A DNA stretch of 64,000 bases from Pseudomonadota bacterium. GTDB lineage: Bacteria > Desulfobacterota > Desulfobacteria > Desulfobacterales > JAHIVH01. Positions 35,801-44,547 of this stretch are shown piece after piece (positions within the stretch are counted from its first letter, which is position 1; each line of letters opens with the position of its first letter). The notes below the pieces were generated by a model. That model ran no database searches. It worked only from the letters and a program-made list of their open reading frames with translations, and was not told where the DNA came from. Both the position numbers and the translations under genes were made by a program. The stretch covers positions 1 to 64,000 of the forward strand of contig JAHIVH010000113.1 of assembly GCA_018816735.1 (NCBI GenBank), read 5' to 3'.

Positions 35801-38126
35801 TCTCCCAGCAGTCTTCTGTGAGTAGACGGATGCCCATATCGAGATATCCGGAAGCCGCTGCATAAGCTATAGATGCTTTTGCCTTTTTGGCACAGGCAAG
35901 ATTCATCCTCGAAAGGTCGTAACGGGCTGCCCTGCCTTTAATCAGTTGTTCTCCCAGATTCAACTGGTCTACGATATAGAACAGTTTATCCTGTTTCTGG
36001 TCTTCAGGTGTTTTCTCATCCACCAGTTTGCCGATTCGATAGTGAAAAGAGGGCCTTTCCTCATCCGATATCAGGGAATATGCCGCTTCCTGAATCCGGT
36101 CATGATGAAAGATATAATCTGATCTCATGCTGATAAACCCTTCAGCCATGGCATCGGATAAAACAGTCAACACGGTCTCGACAGGCATATCCATCAAGAG
36201 CAGAATCATTTCCAGATCAAATCTGTTCCCGATGCATGAAGCGACTTTCAACACATCCTGGATCTGTTTAGGCAGCCTGCCGATTTTATCTGCCATCAGG
36301 TCCACGACATTATCTGTCACTTGCATGTCGATAATGCTGTCGATATCCCACTGCCAGCCCAAAGATGCATCAACTTTGATCAACCCCTCGCTGTACAGGG
36401 TATGCAGGAATTCATTGACGAAAAAGGGATTGCCACCGGTTTTTTTATAAACCAGTTCTGCAAGGGATTGGACTCTGTCTTTAGAACATTTCAGCAGATT
36501 GACAATCAAGTCCGAGATATCTTCCAGCTCAATTTCAGAGAGGACAATCCTTTCGATATTCACACCTGATTTTTCCATCTGGGAAAACGTATCAAAGAGC
36601 GGATGCCCTAAGAGAACCTCATTGTCCCTGTATGAACCGATAAAAAATAAATATTTAACGGCAGGACTGACGATGGCATTTTTGATGAGCTGAAGGCTGG
36701 GAAGATCCGCCCACTGAAGATCATCTATAAATAGCGTGACCGGATGCTCTCTTCTGGCAAAAACATTGATAAAATTTTCAAAAACAACATGAAACCTGTT
36801 TCTGGCTTCCATGGGTGCCAATTCCTGCGTATCTTTCTTTTCACCGATAATCAGCTCAAGGTCAGGAATAATATCCGTAATAATGCCGGCATTGACCCCC
36901 AAGGCGTGCTCTATTCTATTTTTCCAGATTCGAATCCGATTCTCACTCTCAACAAGTATCTGCCTCACAAGCTCCTGAAAGGCCTGAATAATAGCACTGT
37001 AGGGTTTATCCCGCCTGAATTGTTCATACTTTCCGGTAATGAAATACCCCCGCTTTTCCGTAATCGGTTTTCTGATTTCGTTAATCAGTGCGGATTTTCC
37101 GATACCGGCACTGCCGGAAACGAGCAATATATGAGCAGATCCGGCAATCCTATCATCTGAGATGTTTTCCTGATTGACGCGTGTAAAAGTGGATAATAAA
37201 AGAGCGATATCCTTTTCCCTGCCATACAATTTCTGCGGAATAATAAACCGGTTTGAAATATCATGGGTGGCAAGTTCAAATTCTTTGATGGCGTTCTGTT
37301 CCTGAAGCTGTTTCAAACACGCTTTAAGGTCAAACGCCAGACCAAAGCCATTCTGGTATCTGTCCTCGGCATTTTTCGATAACAGTTTTACAATGATATC
37401 GGACACCACTTTGGGTACCTGGTCATTTTTCTCGATCGGAGGCACAGGGATTTTTGCGATATGGCTATGGATGACCTCCAGGGGATCTTTGGAAAGGAAC
37501 GGGACTTTGCCTGTGAGCATTTCATAAAACGTAATCCCAAGTGAATATAAATCGGCCCGGTAGTCCACAGTTCGATTCATCCGCCCGGTCTGTTCCGGGG
37601 ACATGTAAAGAAGGGTTCCCTGAATGACATCCGTATCATATATGCTTTCAATATCGCGATTCAGCATTGAGGAGATACCGAAATCGGCAATTTTGACTTT
37701 GCCTGAAAATGTGTTCACCAGAATATTATGCGGTTTGATATCCTTATGGACAATATTTCTTTTGTGGAGTTCTCCCAATGTCTCTGACAATTTGATGGCA
37801 ATATATAGAAATGAACGGATATCGTATGTTTTATCAGACTCAATGGTGCTCTTTAAACTCACGCCGTTAAAATCTTCCAGCACCAAAGAAAAACGGCCGT
37901 CATGGTAGATATATTCATGGGTTGTGATCACACCGTCCAGATCGATGTTTCTGATGAATTCATATTCCTGTTTAACCTGAGCAATTTCATGGGGTGATGT
38001 GATGGGCGTTTTCAATGTTTTAATGATAACTGTATTGTTTTCACCAGGAAGAATCGCCTGATAGACTGTCGCGTTTCGTGTTTCCGCCAGTTTTTCGCGA
38101 ATCTCATAGTCTTGTAGTTTGTGCAT
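32886..38126 (-). CDS. Multidomain signalling protein: Ser/Thr kinase, AAA ATPase, GAF, SpoIIE-type phosphatase
   Basis: A 1746-residue cytoplasmic protein. Domains in order: a Hanks-type kinase (about 7-270; IIKTLK lysine, catalytic HKDIKPHNIL about 125, ADFG about 147, MSPEQTGRMNR activation end); an AAA/STAND-type ATPase (Walker A SGSAGIGKSA about 337, Walker B LFIDDLQWAD); a long helical TPR-like region (about 690-1280); a GAF domain (about 1312-1475) followed by a coiled coil; and a PP2C/SpoIIE phosphatase (about 1500-1740) with metal-site EEIGGDYYD, IGDVSGHGVPAG and FTDGLTEA. Relatives commonly end in a histidine kinase; here a phosphatase takes that place, so phosphorylation and dephosphorylation sit on one chain. 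Substrates are unknown. It is monocistronic. Confidence 0.9.
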   Translation of the reverse strand: MHKLQDYEIREKLAETRNATVYQAILPGENNTVIIKTLKTPITSPHEIAQVKQEYEFIRNIDLDGVITTHEYIYHDGRFSLVLEDFNGVSLKSTIESDKTYDIRSFLYIAIKLSETLGELHKRNIVHKDIKPHNILVNTFSGKVKIADFGISSMLNRDIESIYDTDVIQGTLLYMSPEQTGRMNRTVDYRADLYSLGITFYEMLTGKVPFLSKDPLEVIHSHIAKIPVPPIEKNDQVPKVVSDIIVKLLSKNAEDRYQNGFGLAFDLKACLKQLQEQNAIKEFELATHDISNRFIIPQKLYGREKDIALLLSTFTRVNQENISDDRIAGSAHILLVSGSAGIGKSALINEIRKPITEKRGYFITGKYEQFRRDKPYSAIIQAFQELVRQILVESENRIRIWKNRIEHALGVNAGIITDIIPDLELIIGEKKDTQELAPMEARNRFHVVFENFINVFARREHPVTLFIDDLQWADLPSLQLIKNAIVSPAVKYLFFIGSYRDNEVLLGHPLFDTFSQMEKSGVNIERIVLSEIELEDISDLIVNLLKCSKDRVQSLAELVYKKTGGNPFFVNEFLHTLYSEGLIKVDASLGWQWDIDSIIDMQVTDNVVDLMADKIGRLPKQIQDVLKVASCIGNRFDLEMILLLMDMPVETVLTVLSDAMAEGFISMRSDYIFHHDRIQEAAYSLISDEERPSFHYRIGKLVDEKTPEDQKQDKLFYIVDQLNLGEQLIKGRAARYDLSRMNLACAKKAKASIAYAAASGYLDMGIRLLTEDCWETQYDLALDLYTEAVAISSLQAEYEKMERLTEIALAKSRSLLDKVNIYKVKIGACIAQGDIGGALTAGTYFAELTGRTNTGSEEEIRSRYREFKKAFSGKTDEDILNLPVMTDPVLLASMQIGSQLAYVLYNIAPNILISAMIRNVVESLEYGLCTEIGPNYSALGIVLISAFNDIEEGVRFGELGMKMAERKDARNAKSTIIYVYNTQIRHWKEHLRNTIDAYTEGYHLGLETGNLLYAADCLGMQDNHRFRVGEPLYELEKDVEDHLRLMKNMNQMPIFYKNLIGVQLIKNLMGKNTDPKKIIGEAFDEEKMVAQYLAENNRLLLAGVYDVKLFLSTMFHDYENMGEYVEKEGQYIESVAASFVEREYAFFNSIYQLATYPDVSTEEKEVHLEIVQENLKKMKKWAKYAPMNILHLYHLIRAERFRVLGKNRQAEKEYDIAIALSREYEYLYDEMYANELAGRYYLSIGKETFAMAYMIKAYRLCEKWGAAAKLSHMKDMYPALLSEMGRLSSMELDGTDHTITGSSLKLLDLSTVTKASQTLSGEVALGSLLQKMMRIIMENAGAQRGFAILSDHGMLFVEAEGSMENREAKVLNSIPVEDHDGLSLSMVNYVARTRQSLILHDASSKGQFIKDPYVIKNHPKSVLCVPVINQGNLTGILYLENNVSTHTFTPDRIEVLNILSSQIAISIDNARLYENLEEKVAQRTQELHKATEALWGEMVLAKKIQSVLLPKNPVISGYEVIGYMAPAEEIGGDYYDIIHAGSMDWVIIGDVSGHGVPAGLIMMMAQTAIHTVVKNFPDPEPSTLIKMVNTVITENIKSLGESKYMTLTVALLDRNGGFHYSGLHQDIFIHRHGSNTVETIPTKGMWIGILDDINDMVSDNSLQINKGDTMLLFTDGLTEAREKKSSAASRFSEEDMFGDDQLKTVFCHHVNGPIEGIKKGIMDALSVYLCTDDITFVLLRRIEESN

Positions 38127-38254
38127 TGTCGCCCCCGCAAATTAGGAGATAGGTGGATCGTGAATGATTATTCATAATACAGGTTCATGGTTAGGTCCAG
38201 CATTATATTTCACATAACAGCTCCTCCTCCATGTAAAAATAGACCTCCTATTTT

Positions 38255-40471
38255 TTATTCGCACAACCTGTGTCTTAAAAAGGTATATCTTTTTTCCGGT
38301 TTATCGTTTTTCACGGCAATGGCCATGGCTTTTCGGGTGCCCACAAACACCACCAGACGCCTGCCCCTTGTGATGGCCGTATATATCAGATTCCTCTGCA
38401 AAAGAATATAATGCTGCGTTAAAACGGGAATAATCACGCACGGATACTCAGAGCCTTGGGATTTGTGAACGGAAATCGCATAGGCAAGAACAAGTTCATC
38501 CAGATCGGAGAAATCATAGTCAATGGTTCTGTCGTCAAAGGACACCAGCACTTTCTGAACTTCCCTGTCGATCGCGATAATTTTACCGATATCGCCATTA
38601 AACACATCCTTATCGTAATTGTTCCGGATTTGCATCACTTTGTCACCTGCGCGATAGATACGGGTTCCTATCTCAAGGCCTTCCCGTTGGGTATTAAGCG
38701 CCTCCTGAAGTGCCTTGTTGAGATTACCGGCACCCACGATCCCACGATGCATGGGTGTTAATACCTGAATATCTTCTACGGCGTCAAACCCGAACCTTGC
38801 GGGAATTCTTTTTGTCACCAGTTCCAGTATCGTCAACAGCACCTCTTCCGATAGTTCCTTTTGGATAAAATAACAGTCATTTTCTTTGTCATCCGATCTG
38901 AAGGACGGTATAAGCCCTCTGTTTATTTCATGGGCATTAACGATAATCCGGCTTGCTCTGGCCTGACGGAAGATCCGGTCGAGCATGGCCACAGGGATTC
39001 GGCCAGAATCGATAATATCTTTTAATACATTTCCGGCACCTACGGAAGGAAGCTGATTCACGTCTCCTACCACAATCAGGGTGGCATTGACAGGAACGGC
39101 CTTCAAGAGGTGGTGCATCAAGACCGTATCAATCATGGATGCTTCGTCAATAATCAAAAGATCGCAGTCAAGGGGATACTTGTCGTTCTTCTGGAATCCA
39201 CCATTTTTGACACTATACTCCAGAAGCCGGTGAATGGTTTTTGAGGCATGGCCGGTGGTTTCGGTCATTCGTTTTGCAGCCCTTCCCGTGGGCGCTGCCA
39301 GAAGAACGGACACATTCAATTTGTTGTAAATTTTTAAAATCGCATTGATAATGGTAGTTTTACCGGTACCTGGCCCACCGGTGATCACAAGAACTTTTGT
39401 CGTAAGGGCGAGTCTTACGGCGTTCACCTGTTTATCGTCAAGGGTGATGTGGAGCTGGGCCTGAACCCAGTCAATGGCTTTGTCGATATCGATCTTCCGG
39501 ATCGTCTTTCCGGTATTTAAAAGGAATTTCAATTTTCGTGCGGCTTGTGTCTCACACACATGAAACGTCGAAAGATATACGGCTTTGTTGTTTTCCCTGA
39601 ATTCATCTACATTGAAGTTGATATCTTCGATAATGATGTGGCCATCGGATACAAGCGCTGCAATGGCAGTTTTAATGATTTCCCGTGCCACAGTCAGCAG
39701 GACCATGCTTTTTTCAATCAGAAGTTCGTATGGATAATAGACATGCCCGTCGTCTGCCAACTGATTTAAAACAAAGAGGACGCCAGCCTTTGCCCGTTCA
39801 GGCGAATCTTTGGCAAACCCCATGCTTTCAGCAATCTTGTCTGCAGTGACAAACCCGATACCCAAAATATCGGTAGCCAGCCTGTAGGGATTCCCCCTGA
39901 CAATTTTAATGGAATCCTTTCCATATTGTTTGAATATTTTTGTGGCATAACCGGAACTGACATCATGGCTCTGGAGAAACACCATCACTTCCCGGATATC
40001 CTTCTGTTCTTCCCAGGCCGCCTTGATCATGTGAATCCGTTTGTCACCGATACCGTCAACTTGAGAAAGCTTCATGATGTCATTTTCGATCACATGAAGG
40101 GTGTCTTTACCGAACTGCTTCACGATCCGCTTGGCCATCTTGGGACCAATCCCCTTTACCAGACCGGACCCCAGATATTTCTGAATACCATAAACCGTTC
40201 CGGGCATCACTGTCTGATAATGAACGATTTTAAACTGTTCGCCAAATTTGGGATGATTGGACCATTCCCCTTTCAGTTTAAGGACTTCCCCGGGCAGGGC
40301 GGTCATGAGGTTTCCCACAACCGTAATCAAATCACGGTCACCATAGACCTTGACCCTGGCTATGGTAAAACCGTTTTCTTCATTTTTGTATGTGATCCGT
40401 TCTATCTGGCACTGAAGCTCAGCAAGCATACCATGGGTTTGGTTATGATGGTTTTCAACCGGTCCGGCCAT
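38255..40471 (-). CDS. recD2: RecD2-type ATP-dependent DNA helicase
   Basis: A 738-residue superfamily 1B helicase moving 5' to 3'. It has the N-terminal extension typical of RecD2 with paired helix-hairpin-helix motifs (GIGPKMAKRIVKQFG and LSQVDGIGDKRIHMI), then Walker A ITGGPGTGKTT (about 367), motif II LLIIDEASMID (about 441), GDVNQLPSVGAGN, and C-terminal SVHKSQGSEYP and YTAITRGRR. RecD2 acts without RecBC in DNA repair; no recB/recC is nearby. Its first 17 bases overlap the end of the upstream phosphatase gene, so the two are translationally coupled. Confidence 0.94.
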   Translation of the reverse strand: MAGPVENHHNQTHGMLAELQCQIERITYKNEENGFTIARVKVYGDRDLITVVGNLMTALPGEVLKLKGEWSNHPKFGEQFKIVHYQTVMPGTVYGIQKYLGSGLVKGIGPKMAKRIVKQFGKDTLHVIENDIMKLSQVDGIGDKRIHMIKAAWEEQKDIREVMVFLQSHDVSSGYATKIFKQYGKDSIKIVRGNPYRLATDILGIGFVTADKIAESMGFAKDSPERAKAGVLFVLNQLADDGHVYYPYELLIEKSMVLLTVAREIIKTAIAALVSDGHIIIEDINFNVDEFRENNKAVYLSTFHVCETQAARKLKFLLNTGKTIRKIDIDKAIDWVQAQLHITLDDKQVNAVRLALTTKVLVITGGPGTGKTTIINAILKIYNKLNVSVLLAAPTGRAAKRMTETTGHASKTIHRLLEYSVKNGGFQKNDKYPLDCDLLIIDEASMIDTVLMHHLLKAVPVNATLIVVGDVNQLPSVGAGNVLKDIIDSGRIPVAMLDRIFRQARASRIIVNAHEINRGLIPSFRSDDKENDCYFIQKELSEEVLLTILELVTKRIPARFGFDAVEDIQVLTPMHRGIVGAGNLNKALQEALNTQREGLEIGTRIYRAGDKVMQIRNNYDKDVFNGDIGKIIAIDREVQKVLVSFDDRTIDYDFSDLDELVLAYAISVHKSQGSEYPCVIIPVLTQHYILLQRNLIYTAITRGRRLVVFVGTRKAMAIAVKNDKPEKRYTFLRHRLCE

Positions 40472-40934
40472 TTAAGTCCTTTTCAATATAATCGATCACT
40501 CCTGCCATGCAGCTCTCTATCAAATCCGCACATGACTTATAGGTTTTCAAAGGCTTCCCATAGGGGTCCGGTACATCCACCGCTTTTTTGCGGGTATCGA
40601 ACTCCCGCAACAAATGCGCTTTGTCTTTTTCCGGCCTGTAGAAAAGCCCGACATGATGCAGATGATTTTTCTCCATGACCAGTATCAGGTTGGATTGTTT
40701 CATCTGCTCATAACCTAAAAATTTTGCCTGGTGGGGACTCAAATCCATCCCACGCTCAGCCATCACCTGAATCGCTTCATCTGTGGCCGAATTGCCTTCA
40801 ATTGCACTCACCCCTGCAGAATCAACGCAGATCTTATCTTTCAGGTGACCGGGGATCATGTTTTCAAGCAACACCTTTGCCATTGGGCTTCTGCAAATAT
40901 TTCCCGTACATACCATAAGAACCTGATAAGCCAA
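40455..40934 (-). CDS. Low-molecular-weight protein tyrosine phosphatase family
   Basis: A 159-residue LMW-PTP. The phosphate loop is at the N-terminus, VCTGNICRSPMAKVLL (nucleophile Cys9, Arg15), and the general acid is in VPDPYGKPLKTY (about residue 120). Bacterial relatives dephosphorylate tyrosine kinases controlling capsule export, or act on other phosphotyrosines; some relatives are arsenate reductases, but the DP motif here fits a phosphatase. No tyrosine kinase is in the window. It is the first gene of a two-gene unit with recD2. Confidence 0.88.
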   Translation of the reverse strand: MAYQVLMVCTGNICRSPMAKVLLENMIPGHLKDKICVDSAGVSAIEGNSATDEAIQVMAERGMDLSPHQAKFLGYEQMKQSNLILVMEKNHLHHVGLFYRPEKDKAHLLREFDTRKKAVDVPDPYGKPLKTYKSCADLIESCMAGVIDYIEKDLNGRTG

Positions 40935-41142
40935 ATCGTCCCTCCTCTTTCATATCATGTTATCGAAATCTATTTACCGATAAATGCAAGGAATCTCAAC
41001 ACCAAATGTTCTTATGACCTTTCCTGAACGGTTTTATGGGAAAATCCCCTTGCCCGAATGCGTCAAATCCGGTAACATGGCTTTATCATTTCAAATTTTT
41101 CAAATATTCCGATCATTTCCTTAATTTTAATGGAGCCCGACA

Positions 41143-42516
41143 ATGAGAGCATTCAAAAACCTGCTGATCCTTGCATGTCTGATGTGTATCCAGCCCATTT
41201 CTGTTTTAAACGCCGATGATACACACTTCAACAGCACTATCCTGGGCGAACGGGCATTTGGCATGGGAGGCGCTTTTACAGCTGTTTCAGACAACGCGGC
41301 TGGCCTCTATTACAATCCTGCAGGCATCGCATGGACAGAAGAAAGCCTGATTTCAAGCAGTGTACAGATCATGGAAATCTCCAACAAGACTTACAAAGGA
41401 TTTTATAATGACCAGACATTCAACAAATCCTCCTTCGGGATTATCGGCGCATATACTGGTTATATCAAAAGCCTGAACAAGGGGAAGATTGGCTTTTCCA
41501 TAGCCATCCCCCACGCCACCAAGGAAGAGGTCAAGCACGAGTGGCAGCATACCCAAGGCTGGGCATACCAGATGGAGGATGGAACGGATGACTGGACATT
41601 TTTCAATAATGAGCCTTTTAATTCAGAAGCCATCCTTGAAATCGATTATGAATATGATGTGTACAATTTTGGCCCCACCTATTCACTCTCTTTCTCAAAT
41701 AATTTCGCCATAGGCCTTACCCTCTATGCCCATTATAAAAAAATGAGAGAGATCCAGACCATTATCAAAGATGCCTACTATGTCAAAGAAAACGGTAGTG
41801 ACGAATCAATCCGGTATGAAAACAATTACAGGGAAAACTACAGCAGAAACCTGACAGAAACCGGCATTAGACCCATTCTGGGTATAATGTACCGGTGTTT
41901 CGACCAGAAATTGTCCCTGGGCTTTACCTTCTCCCAGACTTATCTCCTCGATGCAGAAGACGAATACCGGGAGCTTGTCGCCATATTCAGAACGTCCAGC
42001 GACAGTGACCCCTTATGGAGAAATTCATCATATGACACCCATTATTCCCAGAAAAAAAACACCAAAAGGGTTTATCCGGTCAACCTCAAAGGGGGCATCG
42101 CCTTTAAACCCAAAGACACACTTCTTCTGTCCTGCGATCTCTCCTATTTCAGCGGTTCAGAACGGCGTGTGTTCAGCAAAGGCATGAACCGGAACTATGA
42201 TGACAAATCGGTTTTAAACGTTGCCCTGGGCGCTGAATTCCAAATCTCTCCCAATTATGCAGCAAGATGCGGCCTGTTCACAGATCTTGCCAATACGCCT
42301 TCAGGCGACCGTGACCTTTACTGGATCGAAACAGAGCACGTGGATCTCTATGGCATAAGCGCCAGTATCACACGAAAAACCGACGCTAAAAACGATATCA
42401 CCCTTGGCATGTCCTACCGGTTCGGCGATGGCAAAGCCGTTATCCGGGTTGACCCGGAACTGGTTCAGGATGTGAGGCAGTCTGTTTATACAGTGTTTTT
42501 GAGTGCCACAATATAA
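41143..42516 (+). CDS. OmpP1/FadL-type outer membrane protein
   Basis: A 457-residue outer membrane barrel protein. A signal peptide (FKNLLILACLMCIQPISVL, cleavage near NADD) precedes the FadL-like start ERAFGMGGAFTAVSDNAAGLYYNPAGIAW, which is strongly conserved in the family and forms the hatch. The rest alternates as beta strands, e.g. KLSLGFTFSQTYLL and KGGIAFKPKDTLLLSCDLSYF, and ends YTVFLSATI. FadL-type channels take up hydrophobic compounds such as long-chain fatty acids or aromatics. The substrate here is unknown. It is followed immediately by a fragment resembling a PEGA domain. Confidence 0.85.
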   Translation: MRAFKNLLILACLMCIQPISVLNADDTHFNSTILGERAFGMGGAFTAVSDNAAGLYYNPAGIAWTEESLISSSVQIMEISNKTYKGFYNDQTFNKSSFGIIGAYTGYIKSLNKGKIGFSIAIPHATKEEVKHEWQHTQGWAYQMEDGTDDWTFFNNEPFNSEAILEIDYEYDVYNFGPTYSLSFSNNFAIGLTLYAHYKKMREIQTIIKDAYYVKENGSDESIRYENNYRENYSRNLTETGIRPILGIMYRCFDQKLSLGFTFSQTYLLDAEDEYRELVAIFRTSSDSDPLWRNSSYDTHYSQKKNTKRVYPVNLKGGIAFKPKDTLLLSCDLSYFSGSERRVFSKGMNRNYDDKSVLNVALGAEFQISPNYAARCGLFTDLANTPSGDRDLYWIETEHVDLYGISASITRKTDAKNDITLGMSYRFGDGKAVIRVDPELVQDVRQSVYTVFLSATI

Positions 42517-42524
42517 AAGAAAGG

Positions 42525-42674
42525 TTAAGGGTTGAAAGGCAAACTTGAAGTTGATACTGATCCGCCAGGTGCAGCTTTATATGAAGTCAAATACAGTTTA
42601 AGCCCCCCTTCCCCTATTTTGTTAATTCCATTTCCACCCGGATTTCGTTTGCATGAAGAGCAACCCCAATCCAT
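42525..42674 (-). CDS. Possible 49-residue peptide downstream of the radical SAM gene
   Basis: An ATG 17 bases after the stop of the B12-type radical SAM gene opens a 49-codon frame on the same strand. The N-terminus is MDWGCSSCKRNPGGNGINK, Gly/Asn-rich with a CxxC. There is only a weak ribosome-binding candidate (AGTGG). Its position would suit a modified-peptide precursor, but an opposite-strand frame in the same bases looks like a PEGA domain fragment, and both cannot easily be coding. I regard it as tentative. Confidence 0.2.
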   Translation of the reverse strand: MDWGCSSCKRNPGGNGINKIGEGGLKLYLTSYKAAPGGSVSTSSLPFNP

Positions 42675-42729
42675 TCGGGCAGCGCCACTTTTCAGGTCAA
42701 TCGGGCATCAGCTTCTCTCACTTTGGTAA
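42532..42729 (+). pseudogene. Truncated PEGA-domain-like fragment
   Basis: Right after the FadL-like gene, a frame beginning with TTG encodes KGKLEVDTDPPGAALYEV, which matches the opening of PEGA domains (G-x-L-x-V-x-T-D-P-P-G-A-x-V). After about 22 codons the resemblance stops and the frame continues as low-complexity Pro/Leu/Ser sequence until a stop inside the 3' end of the convergent radical SAM gene. The simplest reading is the broken start of a PEGA-domain protein once downstream of the porin gene. The similarity is short, so chance is possible. Confidence 0.3.
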
Positions 42730-44332
42730 AAAGTGATGATGTATCGATTGTTTCCCCTTTCAGACACTTGCGTGTCAAGTTATCCCGTTCTTCTGCCACA
42801 GCCCGATGATCTGCATGGCTCCAGTCTATCGGGGGCAGCTCAAGATAGATGTGGGACGGTCCTGTAACCCTTGTGAAAACTTCTTTGACAGCGGCTTTGG
42901 CCCCGTCTGCGTCCATGGTTTTGTGTTTCCAGACACTGCCGATTCCTTCCAGACCGAATCGCTTTCGCTGTTCTGAACTGGCAACCGGGCTTAGAATGGG
43001 AACCTCAAACCGGAACAGATAATATCGGTGAAAGGCATTGGCCTTTTTTCCTGACGGGAGAGAGGAAATAAACCGAATGGTATTTTTAAGTGATCGATCA
43101 CATTCACCGGGAAATCCGATCACAAATGTATTCATCGTACTGATACCTACCCGGTCAAGTGCTTCAATGCCTCGAAGGGCCTGTTCAGGATCGAGCTGCT
43201 TTTTCATGTTGGAAAGAATTTCGGCATCTCCGGACTCAGCACCAATAAAACATTCATGACAGCCTGAAGCGGCAAGGGCATCTGCCACTTCATCATCCAC
43301 CACATCCACGCGCATGAATCCCCGCCAGGCCAGCCCCAGATTTTCTTTTGCCATTCTTCTGGCAAAGGAAAGAATCCGTTTCCGGTTTACAGCCAGGTTG
43401 TCATCTGTAAAGAAGACCCTTCTCGGTTCAGGAAATGCCTGCAAGGTTTTCAATTCTTCTATCAGGCTGTCATCGGTCCTTAGCTTTACGGGAAACAAAC
43501 CTGAAAAATCACAGAATCCGCATCTTTTGGGACACCCGACACCGCTTCTGATCAGTGCATTGTATTCTCGGACACATGCTTCATGATTTGACCAGTCAAC
43601 GATTTCCTTATCCACATCTATGGTTTCTTTTTTTTCTTCGGTAAACAGATAGGAATTTTTCTTCGGAACAACCAGATTGGGCAAATCCCTGAAATCTCGT
43701 CCATTCTGCAGGCGTTCGGCAATCCTGTATAATGTAATTTCGCTTGAAATGCCGACAGCAAGTGCATCAAAGCAGTCATCCTCTTCAGGGTCAAACAACA
43801 GAAAATGTTTTGCCAGCTCGTTTTCCGGGCAGCCACCATCATCACCCTTTTCCAATAGTCGACGTGCGGCCATGCTTTTATGAACGGCAATGCCACCCGC
43901 AACAATGGGAATATCCGGCTTCATCGTCTTTATTTTTCTGGCAGCTTCCCTCAATTCTTCAGCTACGCCAAAATATCCCGACATCCAGGTTGAACAAATC
44001 GCAACAAACCGAACCCCCTGTTCCAGTATGTCCTTACACCGTTTTTCTTCCAGCTCAAGACATTCGATCTCTATCATGGACACCCCCCGTCGCGATAAAA
44101 ATTCCGAAAGATAAAAAGGGGTCAGAGTGGGTAAAGAACGATTTGTTAGCCTTGAATTAACGAGCATTTTTTGAGCAGCATTGGCATCGCCATTATTTTT
44201 AACCAAACTTCGAAGGTAAGGCATCGTTGCCTCAACATTATCCAGTCTCAATCTTAACGGTTCAAGAACAGATGGGTCGCCACCTGTCTCCCGATATTTG
44301 GTACATCGGGTAATGAAAAGAACATCTATCAT
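42692..44332 (-). CDS. B12-binding domain radical SAM protein
   Basis: A 546-residue enzyme. The N-terminal half (about 1-230) resembles a cobalamin-binding domain (FVAICSTWMSGYFGVAEELREAARKIK...IPIVAGGIAVHKS). It lacks an obvious DxHxxG base-off motif. The radical SAM core has a canonical CPKRCGFC cluster motif (about 268-275), FFTDDNLAV, ECFIGAESGD and NTFVIGFPGE. The substrate is unknown; members of this broad group methylate or rearrange carbon skeletons in lipids, cofactors and peptides. It is transcribed alone, with a sigma-54-like motif 117 bases upstream of the ATG and a possible small peptide frame downstream. Confidence 0.85.
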   Translation of the reverse strand: MIDVLFITRCTKYRETGGDPSVLEPLRLRLDNVEATMPYLRSLVKNNGDANAAQKMLVNSRLTNRSLPTLTPFYLSEFLSRRGVSMIEIECLELEEKRCKDILEQGVRFVAICSTWMSGYFGVAEELREAARKIKTMKPDIPIVAGGIAVHKSMAARRLLEKGDDGGCPENELAKHFLLFDPEEDDCFDALAVGISSEITLYRIAERLQNGRDFRDLPNLVVPKKNSYLFTEEKKETIDVDKEIVDWSNHEACVREYNALIRSGVGCPKRCGFCDFSGLFPVKLRTDDSLIEELKTLQAFPEPRRVFFTDDNLAVNRKRILSFARRMAKENLGLAWRGFMRVDVVDDEVADALAASGCHECFIGAESGDAEILSNMKKQLDPEQALRGIEALDRVGISTMNTFVIGFPGECDRSLKNTIRFISSLPSGKKANAFHRYYLFRFEVPILSPVASSEQRKRFGLEGIGSVWKHKTMDADGAKAAVKEVFTRVTGPSHIYLELPPIDWSHADHRAVAEERDNLTRKCLKGETIDTSSLFTKVREADARLT

Positions 44333-44448
44333 CGTTTGACTACTCCTTTGAATTTCTGGATTTCATTTGCGGTTAATTCTCCGAAACTGCCTATTCTATC
44401 GATAAAGCCACGACTCATACGTTTTATAACTATCTTTGCATATTTTAA

Positions 44449-44465
44449 ATGCAACTGCAGTGCAA
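44449..44465 (-). promoter_or_regulatory. Weak sigma-54-like motif upstream of the radical SAM gene
   Basis: Read on the minus strand, TTGCACTGCAGTTGCAT has the -12 TTGCAT and the spacing of a sigma-54 promoter but TTGCAC in place of TGGCAC at -24, the same deviation as at 15353. An overlapping imperfect palindrome (TTGCAT...ATGCAA, 44436-44454) could instead be a repressor site. Confidence 0.25.
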
Positions 44466-44547
44466 ACCCGAGCCAAGTCACTTCTATGAAGGTGAGAGTT
44501 ATAAATTAAGATATTATGAAGGGTTTGTCAAGATTTCAATCAAGGCC

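Noticed and set aside
39926-40678. 250-codon plus-strand frame antisense to recD2 and the phosphatase gene
   Set aside because: It runs across two well-supported opposite genes and has no recognisable motif.
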